Assembly: GCF_004114795.1 (NCBI RefSeq)
Contig: NZ_CP035311.1
Span: 1,426,001-1,490,000 of the forward strand
DNA: 64,000 nt
Direction of reading: 5' to 3'
Source of the DNA: Janthinobacterium sp. 17J80-10
Lineage (GTDB): Bacteria; Pseudomonadota; Gammaproteobacteria; Burkholderiales; Burkholderiaceae_D
How positions within the stretch are numbered: position 1 is the stretch's first letter; the number at the start of each line of letters is the position of its first letter. Positions 46,697 to 56,480 of this stretch are shown here, in pieces. The notes below the pieces were generated by a model, which was not told the origin of the DNA, did no database searches, and worked only from the letters and a program-made list of their open reading frames with translations. A program made the position numbers and the translations under genes.

Positions 46697-47614
46697 ATGA
46701 ATGATAAAAATCTGTTCCGTAAATCCATGCCCATCGGTGCTCCTGGCCGCGCTTTCGGCAAGCCACGCCTGCTCATTATCGGCTGTGGCGATGTCGGCAT
46801 GCGCCTGTTGCCGCTGGTGCGCGGACATTTCCGGGTCTTCGCCGTCACAAGCCAGCCGGCGCGACGCGAAGAATTGCGTGCCGCCGGCGCGGTACCTATC
46901 GTCGCCGACCTCGACCGGCCGGACAGTCTCAAGCGCCTGGCAGGACTGGCGCACTGGGTGGTGCACCTGGCGCCACCGCAGGCAGAGGGCGAAAAAGACC
47001 GCCGGACCCGCAATCTCACCGCCATTTTACCCGACAGCGCGGCTCTCGTTTATGTCAGCACCAGCGGCGTCTATGGCGATTGCCAGGGGGCGTGGGTCGA
47101 TGAGACCCGTCCGGTACGCCCGCAAAACGCCCGCGCGCGACGCCGGGTGGATGCGGAAAGTACGTTGCGGGCCTGGGCCCGGCGCTCAGGTTCGCGCCTG
47201 GCCATCCTGCGCGCCCCCGGCATTTATGCCGCAGACCGGCTGCCGGTCGAACGCCTGAAGAAAGGCACGCCGGCGCTCTGCGCGGACGATGACGTCTATA
47301 CCAACCACGTGCATGCCGACGACCTTGCGCGCATGGTAGCGCTGGCGCTGTTTCGCAGCCGGCCCAATCGCGTCTACCATGCGGTGGATGACACCGACCT
47401 GAAAATGGGGGAATACTTCGACGCCGTGGCCGACGCATTCGGCTTGCCGCGCTCGCCCCGGCTGCCGCGTGCCGAGCTGGCAAAGGCGGTGTCTCCCATG
47501 CTGCTGTCCTTCATGTCCGAGTCCAGGCGCCTGGCCAACAGCCGCGTCAGGAAGGAATTGCGCGTGCGCCTGCGCTATCCCGATGTGCACGCGCTGCTGC
47601 GAGCTCAGGCGTAG
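46697..47614 (+). CDS. NAD(P)-dependent epimerase/dehydratase-like SDR protein
   Basis: The 305-residue protein has an extended SDR fold: LLIIGCGDVGMRLLPLV (Rossmann loop) and VYVSTSGVYGDCQG, where the usual YxxxK is represented more loosely (Ser-Gly-Val-Tyr-Gly and a downstream basic stretch). It resembles the YeeZ-like SDR-a proteins. Substrate unknown. The start ATG is 12 bases from the start of the divergent reductase. The C-terminus is Arg-rich. Confidence 0.82.
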   Translation: MNDKNLFRKSMPIGAPGRAFGKPRLLIIGCGDVGMRLLPLVRGHFRVFAVTSQPARREELRAAGAVPIVADLDRPDSLKRLAGLAHWVVHLAPPQAEGEKDRRTRNLTAILPDSAALVYVSTSGVYGDCQGAWVDETRPVRPQNARARRRVDAESTLRAWARRSGSRLAILRAPGIYAADRLPVERLKKGTPALCADDDVYTNHVHADDLARMVALALFRSRPNRVYHAVDDTDLKMGEYFDAVADAFGLPRSPRLPRAELAKAVSPMLLSFMSESRRLANSRVRKELRVRLRYPDVHALLRAQA

Positions 47615-47635
47615 CCTGGCTGGCACGGATGGCCT

Positions 47636-49420
47636 TCAGCGGTGCAGGGATGCCGTTACCGTCAGTATTTCTTCGGCAGTTGTGACGCCCTCGATAATCT
47701 TGAGTGCGCCGGCAATGCGCAGCGGTTTCATGCCATCGGCGACGCTTTGCCGGCGCAGTGCGTGGATATCGGTGACTTCCTTGATCATGCTGGTGAAATT
47801 CTGGCTCACCGTCAGCAATTCGTACAGGCCGGTACGCCCCTTGAACCCGGTCTGGCGGCATTCCGGGCAGCCGACCGGGCGATAGACGCTGGCGGGCCTC
47901 GGCAAATCCCAGCCTTCCGTAAGGTTGTTCCAGATTTCTTCGGTGATTTCGCCGTCGGCCGACTTGCAGTGCGGGCAAAGGGTACGCACCAGGCGTTGCG
48001 CCATGATGCCGATCAGCGTGGCTTCCAGCAGGTAGTAGGGGATGCCCAGTTCCAGCAGGCGCATGACCGCCGAGGGGGCGTCATTGGTGTGCAGGGTGGA
48101 CAGCACCAGGTGGCCGGTCAGGGCTGCCTGGATCGCCATTTCCGCGGTTTCGAGGTCGCGGATTTCGCCGATCATGATGATGTCGGGGTCCTGGCGCATC
48201 AGCGCGCGCACGCCGTCGGCAAACGACAGGTCGATACCGTGCTGCACCTGCATCTGGTTGAACGCCGCCTCGACCATTTCGATCGGGTCTTCCACCGTGC
48301 AGACATTGACTTCGGCGGTGGCCAAAGATTTCAGGGTGGTGTAAAGCGTGGTGGTCTTGCCCGAGCCTGTCGGCCCGGTCACCAGGATGATGCCGTGCGG
48401 CCGCTTGGTCAGGTAGTCCCAGCGCGCGGCTTCTTCCGGCGGAAATCCGAGTTCCGGCAGGGTCTTGACCACCACTTCGGGGTCGAAGATACGCATCACC
48501 AGCTTTTCGCCGAAAGCCGTCGGCAAGGTGGACAGGCGCAATTCGATTTCCTGCCCGCCGGGCGTCCTGGTCTTGATGCGGCCATCGAGCGGACGGCGTT
48601 TTTCGATCACGTCCATGCGCCCCAGGAGCTTGATGCGCGCAGTCATGGCGATCATCACCACCGGCGGCACCTGGTAGACCTGGTGCAGCACGCCGTCGAT
48701 GCGGAAACGGATTACGGCAAAATCGCGCTTTGGCTCCAGGTGGATGTCGGATGCCCGCTGGTCGAAGGCGTATTGCCAGAGCCAGTCGACGATATTGATG
48801 ATGTGCAGGTCATTGGCGTCCATGTGCTTGTTGGCAGCGCCCATTTCGACCAGTTGCTCGAAATTGTTGCGCAGCGCCACATCCTGCCCGGTGGACTTGT
48901 GTGCTCCCTTGATCGACTTTGCCAGCGCGAAGAACTGCGAAATGTACTGGGAAATGTCGAGCGGATTGGCGATCACCAGGCGCACTTTGCGCCGTGTCAG
49001 CTTTTCGATTTCTGCCTGCCATTCCGCCATGGAGGGAATGGCGCTGGCGATGGTCAGTTCGGTTGCGCTCAATTCAACCGGCAGGATATTGAAACGCGAT
49101 GCATAGTGGGCCGACATGACATCGGCGACCTTGGTGAAATCAATTTTCAGCGGGTCGATGCGCAGGAATGGCAGATTAAGCTTGCCGGCCATCCATTCGG
49201 CCAGCATGTCCAGGGTCAGCTGCCGGTGCGGCGGCTGCGCCGATTTCAGCTTGCTTTGCGCCAGTGCCGTCAGCGGATGCATGCCGGCAGGGGAGTTGTT
49301 GAGGATGGCCAGCGCATGCGTATAGCTGGCCCTGGCGTCGGCCTTCTCGACGATGCCGTCCTCCATCAGCCAGTTGAAGATTTGTTTCAGGTCCAGCGGT
49401 TTATGCGTTTCTTTGATCAT
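47636..49420 (-). CDS. GspE/PilB-family secretion ATPase
   Basis: The 594-residue protein has an N-terminal N1E-like region, then the ATPase core. Visible motifs are Walker A GPTGSGKTTT (from 349), the ASP box GIDLSFADGVRALMRQDPDI, Walker B IGEIRDLETAEMA, the His box LSTLHTNDA and a zinc-binding CPHC...CPEC pair. These ATPases power type II secretion or type IV pilus assembly. No other secretion gene is nearby, so its machinery is elsewhere; betaproteobacteria often carry this PulE-like gene alone. Confidence 0.92.
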   Translation of the reverse strand: MIKETHKPLDLKQIFNWLMEDGIVEKADARASYTHALAILNNSPAGMHPLTALAQSKLKSAQPPHRQLTLDMLAEWMAGKLNLPFLRIDPLKIDFTKVADVMSAHYASRFNILPVELSATELTIASAIPSMAEWQAEIEKLTRRKVRLVIANPLDISQYISQFFALAKSIKGAHKSTGQDVALRNNFEQLVEMGAANKHMDANDLHIINIVDWLWQYAFDQRASDIHLEPKRDFAVIRFRIDGVLHQVYQVPPVVMIAMTARIKLLGRMDVIEKRRPLDGRIKTRTPGGQEIELRLSTLPTAFGEKLVMRIFDPEVVVKTLPELGFPPEEAARWDYLTKRPHGIILVTGPTGSGKTTTLYTTLKSLATAEVNVCTVEDPIEMVEAAFNQMQVQHGIDLSFADGVRALMRQDPDIIMIGEIRDLETAEMAIQAALTGHLVLSTLHTNDAPSAVMRLLELGIPYYLLEATLIGIMAQRLVRTLCPHCKSADGEITEEIWNNLTEGWDLPRPASVYRPVGCPECRQTGFKGRTGLYELLTVSQNFTSMIKEVTDIHALRRQSVADGMKPLRIAGALKIIEGVTTAEEILTVTASLHR

Positions 49421-49529
49421 CTTGCCCAGGTCGGTCGGTGGCGATGCCCATCCGGAGAGGCGGGCTTTTCATGCAGCAAGCGTAACAGCTGCGCAGGCGC
49501 TTGGCAAAGCGCCCACGCCGCCACTGTCG

Positions 49530-50357
49530 TCAGGCGGCCGCAGCACGCAAGCCGTTGACCCAGGACTTGGCCGGCAGCTTCGTCAATTCCTTGATTTCGG
49601 CGGCGCGTTCGTGCAGCCAGGCGAAATCCAGCTGGGGCGCGCGCTTGAATGCCAGCGCGACGACATTGCCTTCATGGACCTCCGGCAGGCACAGGACGCA
49701 GTCGAAGGCAAAGCGCATGGCCTTGAGATTCTTGGCATAACTCGGATGGTCGCCGAACAGGTTCACCGTCATGATGCCATCCTCGGCCAGGGCCGCGGCG
49801 CAGGCCAGGTAAAACTCGGGGGTATCGAGCACCGGGCCGCGCGCGGTGGCGTCGTACAGGTCGACCTGCAGGGCATCGATGCTGCCGGCGATGGCCGGGT
49901 CGGTGATGTAATCCAGCGCATCCATTTCAATGACGGACAAACGCTCGTCATTGGGCGGCAGCTTGAACATCGACTGGCAAATAGCCATCACCGACGGATT
50001 CAGTTCGACTGCAGTGACTTGCGCCTCCGGAAACTGGCGGTAACTGAATTTGGTGAGGGCGCCCGTGCCGAGTCCAAGCTGGACGATATGCCGGGGCTGG
50101 TCGATGAACAGCATCCAGGACATCATCTGCTGGGCATATTCCAGCTCGATCCAGTCGGGTTTGCGGATGCGCATGGCGCCTTGCACCCACTCTGTGCCGA
50201 AGTGCAGGAAGCGCACGCCATCCTGTTCGGACAGTGTCACCGGGGCGAATTTGGGCTTGCGTCGGGCGGCCTGCCTGGCGGGAGTGGCGCTGTCTTTGCT
50301 TCCGGGCCCCTCCCTGCGGTTGGCCTGGGCTTCAATGGATTTACGTCGGATTAACAT
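49530..50357 (-). CDS. Spermidine-synthase-like protein (SpeE fold)
   Basis: The 275-residue protein has a basic, disordered N-terminal ~35 residues and a Rossmann methyltransferase-like domain: HIVQLGLGTGALTKFSYRQF (nucleoside-binding loop), VTAVELNPSVMAICQ and ALQVDLYDATARGPVLDTP in place of the aminopropyltransferase gatekeeping loop. Whether it makes a polyamine is unclear because key substrate loops differ from SpeE. It lies 109 bases upstream of the GspE/PilB-like gene on the same strand. Confidence 0.8.
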   Translation of the reverse strand: MLIRRKSIEAQANRREGPGSKDSATPARQAARRKPKFAPVTLSEQDGVRFLHFGTEWVQGAMRIRKPDWIELEYAQQMMSWMLFIDQPRHIVQLGLGTGALTKFSYRQFPEAQVTAVELNPSVMAICQSMFKLPPNDERLSVIEMDALDYITDPAIAGSIDALQVDLYDATARGPVLDTPEFYLACAAALAEDGIMTVNLFGDHPSYAKNLKAMRFAFDCVLCLPEVHEGNVVALAFKRAPQLDFAWLHERAAEIKELTKLPAKSWVNGLRAAAA

Positions 50358-50548
50358 ATCGATAATGCAGAAGGGGTGCTGCGCCGTCTGCCTGTGCCGG
50401 CGCTTGTCGCGGCATTATAGCGCCCGTGGGCGAGGCGGTTGGCGCAATTCAGGCGGCAGACGCGACTGTTTGCCCACATTTGGCGCTACACTGAAGGATT
50501 GCCGCCTTCATTGCCATTCCAGTTGTCGTGTAATAAAGCCAAATCCTC

Positions 50549-51322
50549 ATGCCAGTCCAATTCCTGCGCCGCCTGACCGGCCGGACCCGCACCCGACGCG
50601 CCAACCGCCAGCTTGGCACCGTGCTCGCCTTTGTCGCCGGCGCGGTCAACGCCGGGGGCTTCCTCGCCATCAAGCAGTACACTTCGCACATGACCGGGAT
50701 CGTTTCATCGGTGGCCGATAATATCGTGCTGGGCAACGGGCTGCTGGCGCTTGCAGGCATTTGTGCGCTGGCCGCTTTCGTTTGCGGCGCGGCCACCACG
50801 GCGGTCATGATCAACTGGGCGCGACACCGCAAAATGCATAGCGAATACGCGCTCTCGCTGGCGCTGGAAGCTGCACTTTTGCTGGTGTTCGGCCTGCTGG
50901 GCGCGAACCTCGAAGCTTTGGTGGCCGTGTTCATTCCGGCCACCGTCCTGCTGCTGTGTTACATCATGGGCTTGCAAAATGCCGTCGTCACCAAGATCTC
51001 GCATGCGGAAATCCGCACGACCCACCTGACCGGGGTGGTCACCGACCTGGGGATCGAACTGGGCAAGATGCTGTACTGGAATCGCCGCCATGACGCCAGG
51101 TCGGAAGAGTATGTGGCGTCTGACCGCGACCGCGTGCTGATACACGGCACGATCCTGTCGATGTTTTTTCTTGGCGCGGTGGCTGGCGCCTATGGGTTCA
51201 AGGCGATCGGCTTTGCCGCCACGATACCGCTGGCGCTGATGCTGTTGCTGTTTGCGATGATTCCCATCCTGGATGACATCTCTCTGATCTCGTCGCTGTA
51301 TCGTCGCCAGCGCCGCCCGTAA
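50549..51322 (+). CDS. DUF1275 (YoaK-like) membrane protein
   Basis: This 257-residue protein has about six membrane helices and the DUF1275 features AGAVNAGGFLAIKQYTSHMTG near residue 31 and YIMGLQNAVVTKISHAEIRTTHLTG near residue 138. Function of the family is not established; transport is supposed. Read-through with neighbours is unlikely: the flanking genes face the other way. Confidence 0.88.
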   Translation: MPVQFLRRLTGRTRTRRANRQLGTVLAFVAGAVNAGGFLAIKQYTSHMTGIVSSVADNIVLGNGLLALAGICALAAFVCGAATTAVMINWARHRKMHSEYALSLALEAALLLVFGLLGANLEALVAVFIPATVLLLCYIMGLQNAVVTKISHAEIRTTHLTGVVTDLGIELGKMLYWNRRHDARSEEYVASDRDRVLIHGTILSMFFLGAVAGAYGFKAIGFAATIPLALMLLLFAMIPILDDISLISSLYRRQRRP

Positions 51323-51346
51323 TGCCGGGGCGTGGCAAGACGGTAG

Positions 51347-54300
51347 TCAATGCAAGTCCTTGAAGGGCGCATCCTTTTCCTGCGACGGAATGCGGTTGAT
51401 CTGTGACCAGTAGCCGCTCAGCATCAGATCCTCGAATTGTTTTGCCGATACGGGCGGGCTGAAAATGAAGCCCTGCGCGCTGGTGCAATCCCGCGACTTC
51501 AGGTACGCAAGCTGTTCGGCGGTTTCGACGCCGCCCGCGGTCACGCCTATGCCCAGGTCATGCGCCAGGCTGATGATGGCAGAAGCAATGGCGGAATCCT
51601 GGCGGCGATGCGGCAGATGCTGGACAAAAGCCTTGTCGATTTTTAATCCATCGACCGCGAATTCCTTCAGGTCGATCAGGGCTGTCGTGCCGATGCCGTA
51701 ATTGTCGATGGTAATGCGCACCCCTTTGCTGCGCAGGCCGGTCAACTGCGCCTTGATTTCGGGGTGACTTGCCAGCATCGATTCAGGAATTTCCAGTTCC
51801 AGGCAGGATGGCGCAAGTCCCGTTTCCTCCAGGATGGATGGCAGCAAGCGAACGAATTCCGGATCGCCAAATTGCCGTGCCGAGCAATTGAGCGAGATGC
51901 GCAGGCTGGCCATGCCCTCGCCATGCCATTTTTTCAGCTGCGCACATGCCTGCCGCAACGCCCATTCGCCGATTTTCACGATCAGATCGGATTCTTCGGC
52001 AATTTCGATGAATTCGCCCGGCAAGATCATTTCCAGGTCGCTGGTTTGCCAGCGCAGCAAGGCTTCGACGCTGGTGATTTTCCAGCTCGCCAGGTCAATT
52101 TGCGGCTGGTAATACAATGAAAAGCGATTCTGCTCCAGGGCTTCGCGCAATGCCAGCTCCCGGTTCTTTTTCCAGTGTTTTACCTCGGTTAGGGCCGGTG
52201 TGTAAAACTGGTAGTTGCCACGCCCCGCATTCTTGGCCTGGTAGAGTGCCAGATCGGATCGCTTGAGCAGATCAACCGGATTTTTCGCGTCCAGCGGAAA
52301 AGAACTGATGCCGACGCTGGTGCCGCTCAGGATTTCGTGGCCTTCCAGCTGGTAGGGCCGCCCCAGTTCCTGAATCAGTTTTTTTGCCAGCGTGACAGCG
52401 GCGCCCGGTTGCGCGGCATGCGCCTGGATCACCACAAACTCGTCGCCGCCCAGGCGGGCGACCGTATCCGTTTCGCGTACCGATGAGAGGATGCGGGAGG
52501 CAACTTCTTTCAGCATCAGGTCGCCGGTATGATGACCGAACGTGTCGTTGACGTACTTGAACCGATCCAGGTCGAGCAACAGGACCGCCAGGGGAATCTG
52601 GCTGCGCTCCGATTGCGCAATCGCCAGGTGCAGCTGGTTGCTGAAATGGACACGGTTCGGCAATCCGGTCAGCATGTCATGCAAGGCCAGAAATTGCGTC
52701 TGCTCCTCGGCGAGCCGCTCCGCCGTCTGGTCGCGCATGACCTTGACGAAGCCGCGCAAGCTGTCATCCTTGTTCCGCAGGGGCATGGTTACGCCATTTG
52801 CCCAGACCCGTGTGCCATCCTTGCGCAGATGCCAGCGGATGTCGTCGGCGCGCCCCAGATTCCTGGCCGTTTCCAGTTCCATTTCAGCCCGTCCGGACTT
52901 GCGGTCTTCCGGCGTAAACAATTCGGCGATCGGGTGGCCCACCGCTTCCTGCTGGCTTAGCCCGATGATCTTTTCCGCGCCCGGGTTCCAGCTGGTAATG
53001 ATGCCAACGGGGTCAGTCATGATAATGGCGAAATCGGTTGTGGTTTCTACCAGAAGACGGTAATTTTCACTCGATTCATGCAGGGCTTGTGCCGTCTGCA
53101 CTTGCTGGGTAATGTCCGTATGGGTTTGCAGGTACAGCCAGGGAAAGCCGTCCCGGCGTTCCAGTGCCCACTGGCCGAAAGCGATGATTTTCCGCCCGTC
53201 CCGGGCGTGCAGCGTTATTTCGCCTTGCCATTGTCCGGTTTCATGCACGCTGGCCTTGATGTCTGCAAGTGCCACGGGAAAGTGCGCATTCAGCAAGGCA
53301 TGGCAGTTTTGCCCAATGGCCTCGGCGCGGCTGAAGCCGTACAGGCGTTCGGCACTGCGGTTCCAGAACGTGACTGCATCGTTCATGTCGCTGGTGAGGA
53401 TGGCGTCATGCGACAAGTCGAGCAGGCTGGCACGTTTGTTCAGCACATGCGCCTGTTGAGACAATTCCTTTTCCCGCTTGCGCAACTCCGAGATGTCGTG
53501 AAATACCAGGACGCCGCCAGTAACTTTGCCTTCCTGGTCCCGCAGGGGCCTGGCATTGATCTGTACGCAGGCATCGCCATCCAGATTCTCATGCCGGACC
53601 ATTGCGATGAACCCGCGTATCTCTTCCCCTCGCAAGGCCCGCGCCATCGGCCGTTCATTTTCAGGAAAGAGTGTCTTGCCATCTGGCATTATCAGCTGAT
53701 AATCATGGTAAGTCTGCTCGGGAAACGCGTCGGAGGGCCGCAGGTTCAGCAGCCGCTGCGCCGCGGGGTTGACCAGAGTCAGCCGGCCAGTCGCATCTGC
53801 CACCGTTACCGCATCTGGCATCACCTCGAGGACGGATCTGGTAAAACTTGCCTGATGCTGAATTTGTTGTTCAAGTTCTTTGCTATGTGAAATGTCGTGC
53901 AGCGAGGCGGAAAAAACAAGGCGGCCCGCCAGTTTTAGGGGCGTAATGGCCAATTCCACGGGAAATTCGCTGCCATCCTTGCGGCAAGCAAAAGTTTCCA
54001 CGCGGCGCCCCAGCAAGTGGTGTTCGCCAGAATCCAGGTAATGTTTTAAGCCAGCCAGATGCGCCGCTTTGTATCTTTGCGGGATTATCGTTTCGGTCAA
54101 TGCTTTCCCGAGCGCTTCCTCCCGGCTCCAGCCAAAAATTTTCTCGGCTTGCTGGCTCCATTCCAGGATTTGGCTATCTTCATCAATGGCAATGAATGCA
54201 TCGAGCGCATTGTCCAACATGAGGTGATACAGCTGCTCATCTTGGGCAATTTCTTGGAATGAATGCATAAATGCCGGATACCTGGCGGGATAAGGAGTAC

Positions 54301-54349
54301 CCGTATGACAAGATGCAGCAATGATGGTTTCTTGCAGGCCGGACGACAT
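51347..54349 (-). CDS. Soluble multi-PAS GGDEF/EAL protein with degenerate EAL; probable diguanylate cyclase
   Basis: The 1000-residue protein has no membrane helix. Four PAS-type sensor regions occupy about 35-570, then a GGDEF domain (GGDEF 634-638, with RETD at 625-628, a good product-inhibition site) and an EAL domain. The EAL keeps Glu762, Asn821, Glu853, Lys903 and Gln959, but the metal pair is Asp882-Asn883 (normally Asp-Asp) and the AEGVE glutamate is Gly939. I infer that phosphodiesterase activity is lost while cyclase activity is kept. Start 54349 is used; MHSF further in is possible. It faces the DUF1275 gene tail to tail. Confidence 0.9.
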   Translation of the reverse strand: MSSGLQETIIAASCHTGTPYPARYPAFMHSFQEIAQDEQLYHLMLDNALDAFIAIDEDSQILEWSQQAEKIFGWSREEALGKALTETIIPQRYKAAHLAGLKHYLDSGEHHLLGRRVETFACRKDGSEFPVELAITPLKLAGRLVFSASLHDISHSKELEQQIQHQASFTRSVLEVMPDAVTVADATGRLTLVNPAAQRLLNLRPSDAFPEQTYHDYQLIMPDGKTLFPENERPMARALRGEEIRGFIAMVRHENLDGDACVQINARPLRDQEGKVTGGVLVFHDISELRKREKELSQQAHVLNKRASLLDLSHDAILTSDMNDAVTFWNRSAERLYGFSRAEAIGQNCHALLNAHFPVALADIKASVHETGQWQGEITLHARDGRKIIAFGQWALERRDGFPWLYLQTHTDITQQVQTAQALHESSENYRLLVETTTDFAIIMTDPVGIITSWNPGAEKIIGLSQQEAVGHPIAELFTPEDRKSGRAEMELETARNLGRADDIRWHLRKDGTRVWANGVTMPLRNKDDSLRGFVKVMRDQTAERLAEEQTQFLALHDMLTGLPNRVHFSNQLHLAIAQSERSQIPLAVLLLDLDRFKYVNDTFGHHTGDLMLKEVASRILSSVRETDTVARLGGDEFVVIQAHAAQPGAAVTLAKKLIQELGRPYQLEGHEILSGTSVGISSFPLDAKNPVDLLKRSDLALYQAKNAGRGNYQFYTPALTEVKHWKKNRELALREALEQNRFSLYYQPQIDLASWKITSVEALLRWQTSDLEMILPGEFIEIAEESDLIVKIGEWALRQACAQLKKWHGEGMASLRISLNCSARQFGDPEFVRLLPSILEETGLAPSCLELEIPESMLASHPEIKAQLTGLRSKGVRITIDNYGIGTTALIDLKEFAVDGLKIDKAFVQHLPHRRQDSAIASAIISLAHDLGIGVTAGGVETAEQLAYLKSRDCTSAQGFIFSPPVSAKQFEDLMLSGYWSQINRIPSQEKDAPFKDLH

Positions 54350-54414
54350 CCTGCGTTCTTCTGATTTTTTTCATGCCTGCCGGCGCTTGGCGCGATGATT
54401 AAATTGCATCAGGC

Positions 54415-54445
54415 AAAAAAAAGCGTCCGGAAGTGTTCCGGACGC
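54415..54445 (-). terminator. Terminator of htpG
   Basis: GCGTCCGGAA-GTG-TTCCGGACGC; the T run on the minus strand corresponds to the A run at 54415-54422. Confidence 0.88.
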
Positions 54446-54472
54446 AGCAAATAGCCATTCAGCTTTAGGCGC

Positions 54473-56398
54473 TTATTTCCCAGCCATATTCAATAACATC
54501 TGGTTCAGGCGCTTCACGAATCCGGCCGGGTCGGCCAGCGTGCCACCTTCGGCCAGCATGGCCTGGTCGAACAGGATATGCGCCCAGTCGTCAAAGCGCG
54601 CTTCCTCGTACTTCAGGCGCTGCACCAGGGCGTGGTCGGGATTGATTTCCAGGATGGGCTTGGATTCCGGCGCATTCTGGCCGGCCGCTTTCAGCATGCG
54701 CACCAGGTTGCCCGACAGCTCATTCTCATCAGCGACCAGGCAGGCTGGCGAGTCGGTCAGGCGGAAGGTCACGCGCACATCCTTGGCTTCTTCGGCAAGC
54801 GCGGCTTTCATTTTCTCGACCAGGTCCTTGTAGGACGCCTCGGTTTCCTCGTGCTGCTTTTTCTCGGCCTCGTCTTCCAGCTTGCCCAGGTCCAGGTCGC
54901 CCTTGGCCACCGACACCAGTTCCTTGCCGTCGAAATCCTGCAGGAACGACAGCATCCATTCATCGACGCGGTCGGTCAGCAGCAGCACCTCGACGCCTTT
55001 CTTGCGGAAGATTTCAAGGTGCGGGCTGTTCCTGGCGCCGCCGTAGGATTCGCCGGTGACGTAATAGATCTTGTCCTGGCCTTCCTTCATGCGACCGATG
55101 TAGTCGTCGAAGGAGACGGTCTGGAGGGTGTTGCCACTGAGGCTGTCATTGTGCGTCGAGGCAAAGCGCAGCAGCTTGGCAATGCGTTCCTTGTTGCCGG
55201 CGTCTTCGCCGATACCTTCTTTCAGCACTTGGCCGAACTCGGTCCAGAAGCTGGCGTACTTGTCGCGCTGTGCCTGGTCGTCGGAAGTGGCCATGTCTTC
55301 CAGCATCGACAGGATGCGCTTGGTCGAGCCTTCGCGGATCACCTTGACGTCGCGCGACTCTTGCAGGATTTCACGCGAGACGTTCAGCGGCAGGTCGGCC
55401 GAATCGATTACGCCTTTCACGAAGCGCAGGTACACCGGCATCAGTTGCTCGGCATCGTCCATGATGAAGACGCGCTTGACGTACAGCTTGATGCCGCCGC
55501 GCTTGTTGCGGTCCCACAGGTCGAAGGGCGCGTGCGCCGGGATGTACAGCAGCTGCGTGTATTCGCTGCGGCCTTCGACGCGGTTGTGGGTATAGGCCAG
55601 CGGCGCCTGGAAGTCGTGCGAGACGTGCTTGTAGAATTCCTCGTACTGTTCCGGTGTGATGTCGGACTTGCTGCGTGCCCACAGCGCGCTGGCCTGGTTG
55701 ACCGTTTCAAGCTCGTCCTTCACCACGGTTTCCTTCTTTTCCTCGTCCCATTCTTCCTTCTGCATCTGGATCGGCAGCGAGATATGGTCGGAATATTTGC
55801 GGATGATCGATTTGAGCTTCCAGGACGAGAGGAACTCATCCTCGCCTTCGCGCAGGTGCAGTGTGATGTCGGTGCCGCGGGTTGCCTTGTCGATCGCCTC
55901 GACGGTGAAATCGCCTTCGCCGGCCGATTCCCAGCGCACGCCATCAGTCGCCGGCAGGCCGGCGCGGCGCGATTCCACGGTAATCTTGTCGGCGATGATG
56001 AAGGCGGAATAGAAGCCCACGCCGAACTGGCCGATCAGCGCCGCATCCTTTTGCTGGTCGCCGGAGAGCCTGGAAAAGAATTCCTTGGTGCCCGACTTGG
56101 CGATGGTGCCGAGATGCTCGATGGCGTCGTCGCGGCTCATGCCGATGCCGTTGTCAGAAATCGTGATGGTGCGCTGCGCCTTGTCGAATGTCACGCGGAT
56201 CTTCAGTTCCGCATCGCTTTCAAACAGGGCGCCGTTGTGAATGGCTTCGAAGCGCAGCTTGTCGGCGGCGTCCGAGGCATTGGAGATTAGTTCCCGTAGG
56301 AAAATTTCTTTGTTCGAGTACAGCGAATGGATCATCAGCTGCAGGAGCTGCTTGACTTCGGCTTGGAAACCCAGGGTTTGTTTTTCGGCTACGGCCAT
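54473..56398 (-). CDS. htpG: Molecular chaperone HtpG (Hsp90)
   Basis: From the ATG at 56398 (GAGGAAAAA upstream) the protein is 641 residues. The GHKL ATPase domain shows [22 protein letters not shown] and [11 protein letters not shown]; the middle-domain Arg and C-terminal dimerisation region are of normal length. It is an ATP-dependent cytoplasmic chaperone. I saw no obvious sigma-32 promoter in the short upstream gap. A terminator follows. Confidence 0.97.
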   Translation of the reverse strand: MAVAEKQTLGFQAEVKQLLQLMIHSLYSNKEIFLRELISNASDAADKLRFEAIHNGALFESDAELKIRVTFDKAQRTITISDNGIGMSRDDAIEHLGTIAKSGTKEFFSRLSGDQQKDAALIGQFGVGFYSAFIIADKITVESRRAGLPATDGVRWESAGEGDFTVEAIDKATRGTDITLHLREGEDEFLSSWKLKSIIRKYSDHISLPIQMQKEEWDEEKKETVVKDELETVNQASALWARSKSDITPEQYEEFYKHVSHDFQAPLAYTHNRVEGRSEYTQLLYIPAHAPFDLWDRNKRGGIKLYVKRVFIMDDAEQLMPVYLRFVKGVIDSADLPLNVSREILQESRDVKVIREGSTKRILSMLEDMATSDDQAQRDKYASFWTEFGQVLKEGIGEDAGNKERIAKLLRFASTHNDSLSGNTLQTVSFDDYIGRMKEGQDKIYYVTGESYGGARNSPHLEIFRKKGVEVLLLTDRVDEWMLSFLQDFDGKELVSVAKGDLDLGKLEDEAEKKQHEETEASYKDLVEKMKAALAEEAKDVRVTFRLTDSPACLVADENELSGNLVRMLKAAGQNAPESKPILEINPDHALVQRLKYEEARFDDWAHILFDQAMLAEGGTLADPAGFVKRLNQMLLNMAGK

Positions 56399-56480
56399 TT
56401 TTTCCTCAAATTCCGGTTGAAAGGTGGGTTGAAAACGATTGCATGTGATTTTTTGCACAATGGGGATGGAAGCAGGAATT

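Noticed and set aside
47636-49420. GspE/PilB-like ATPase as evidence of a local secretion or pilus operon.
   Set aside because: No pilin, prepilin peptidase, inner-membrane platform or secretin gene lies nearby.
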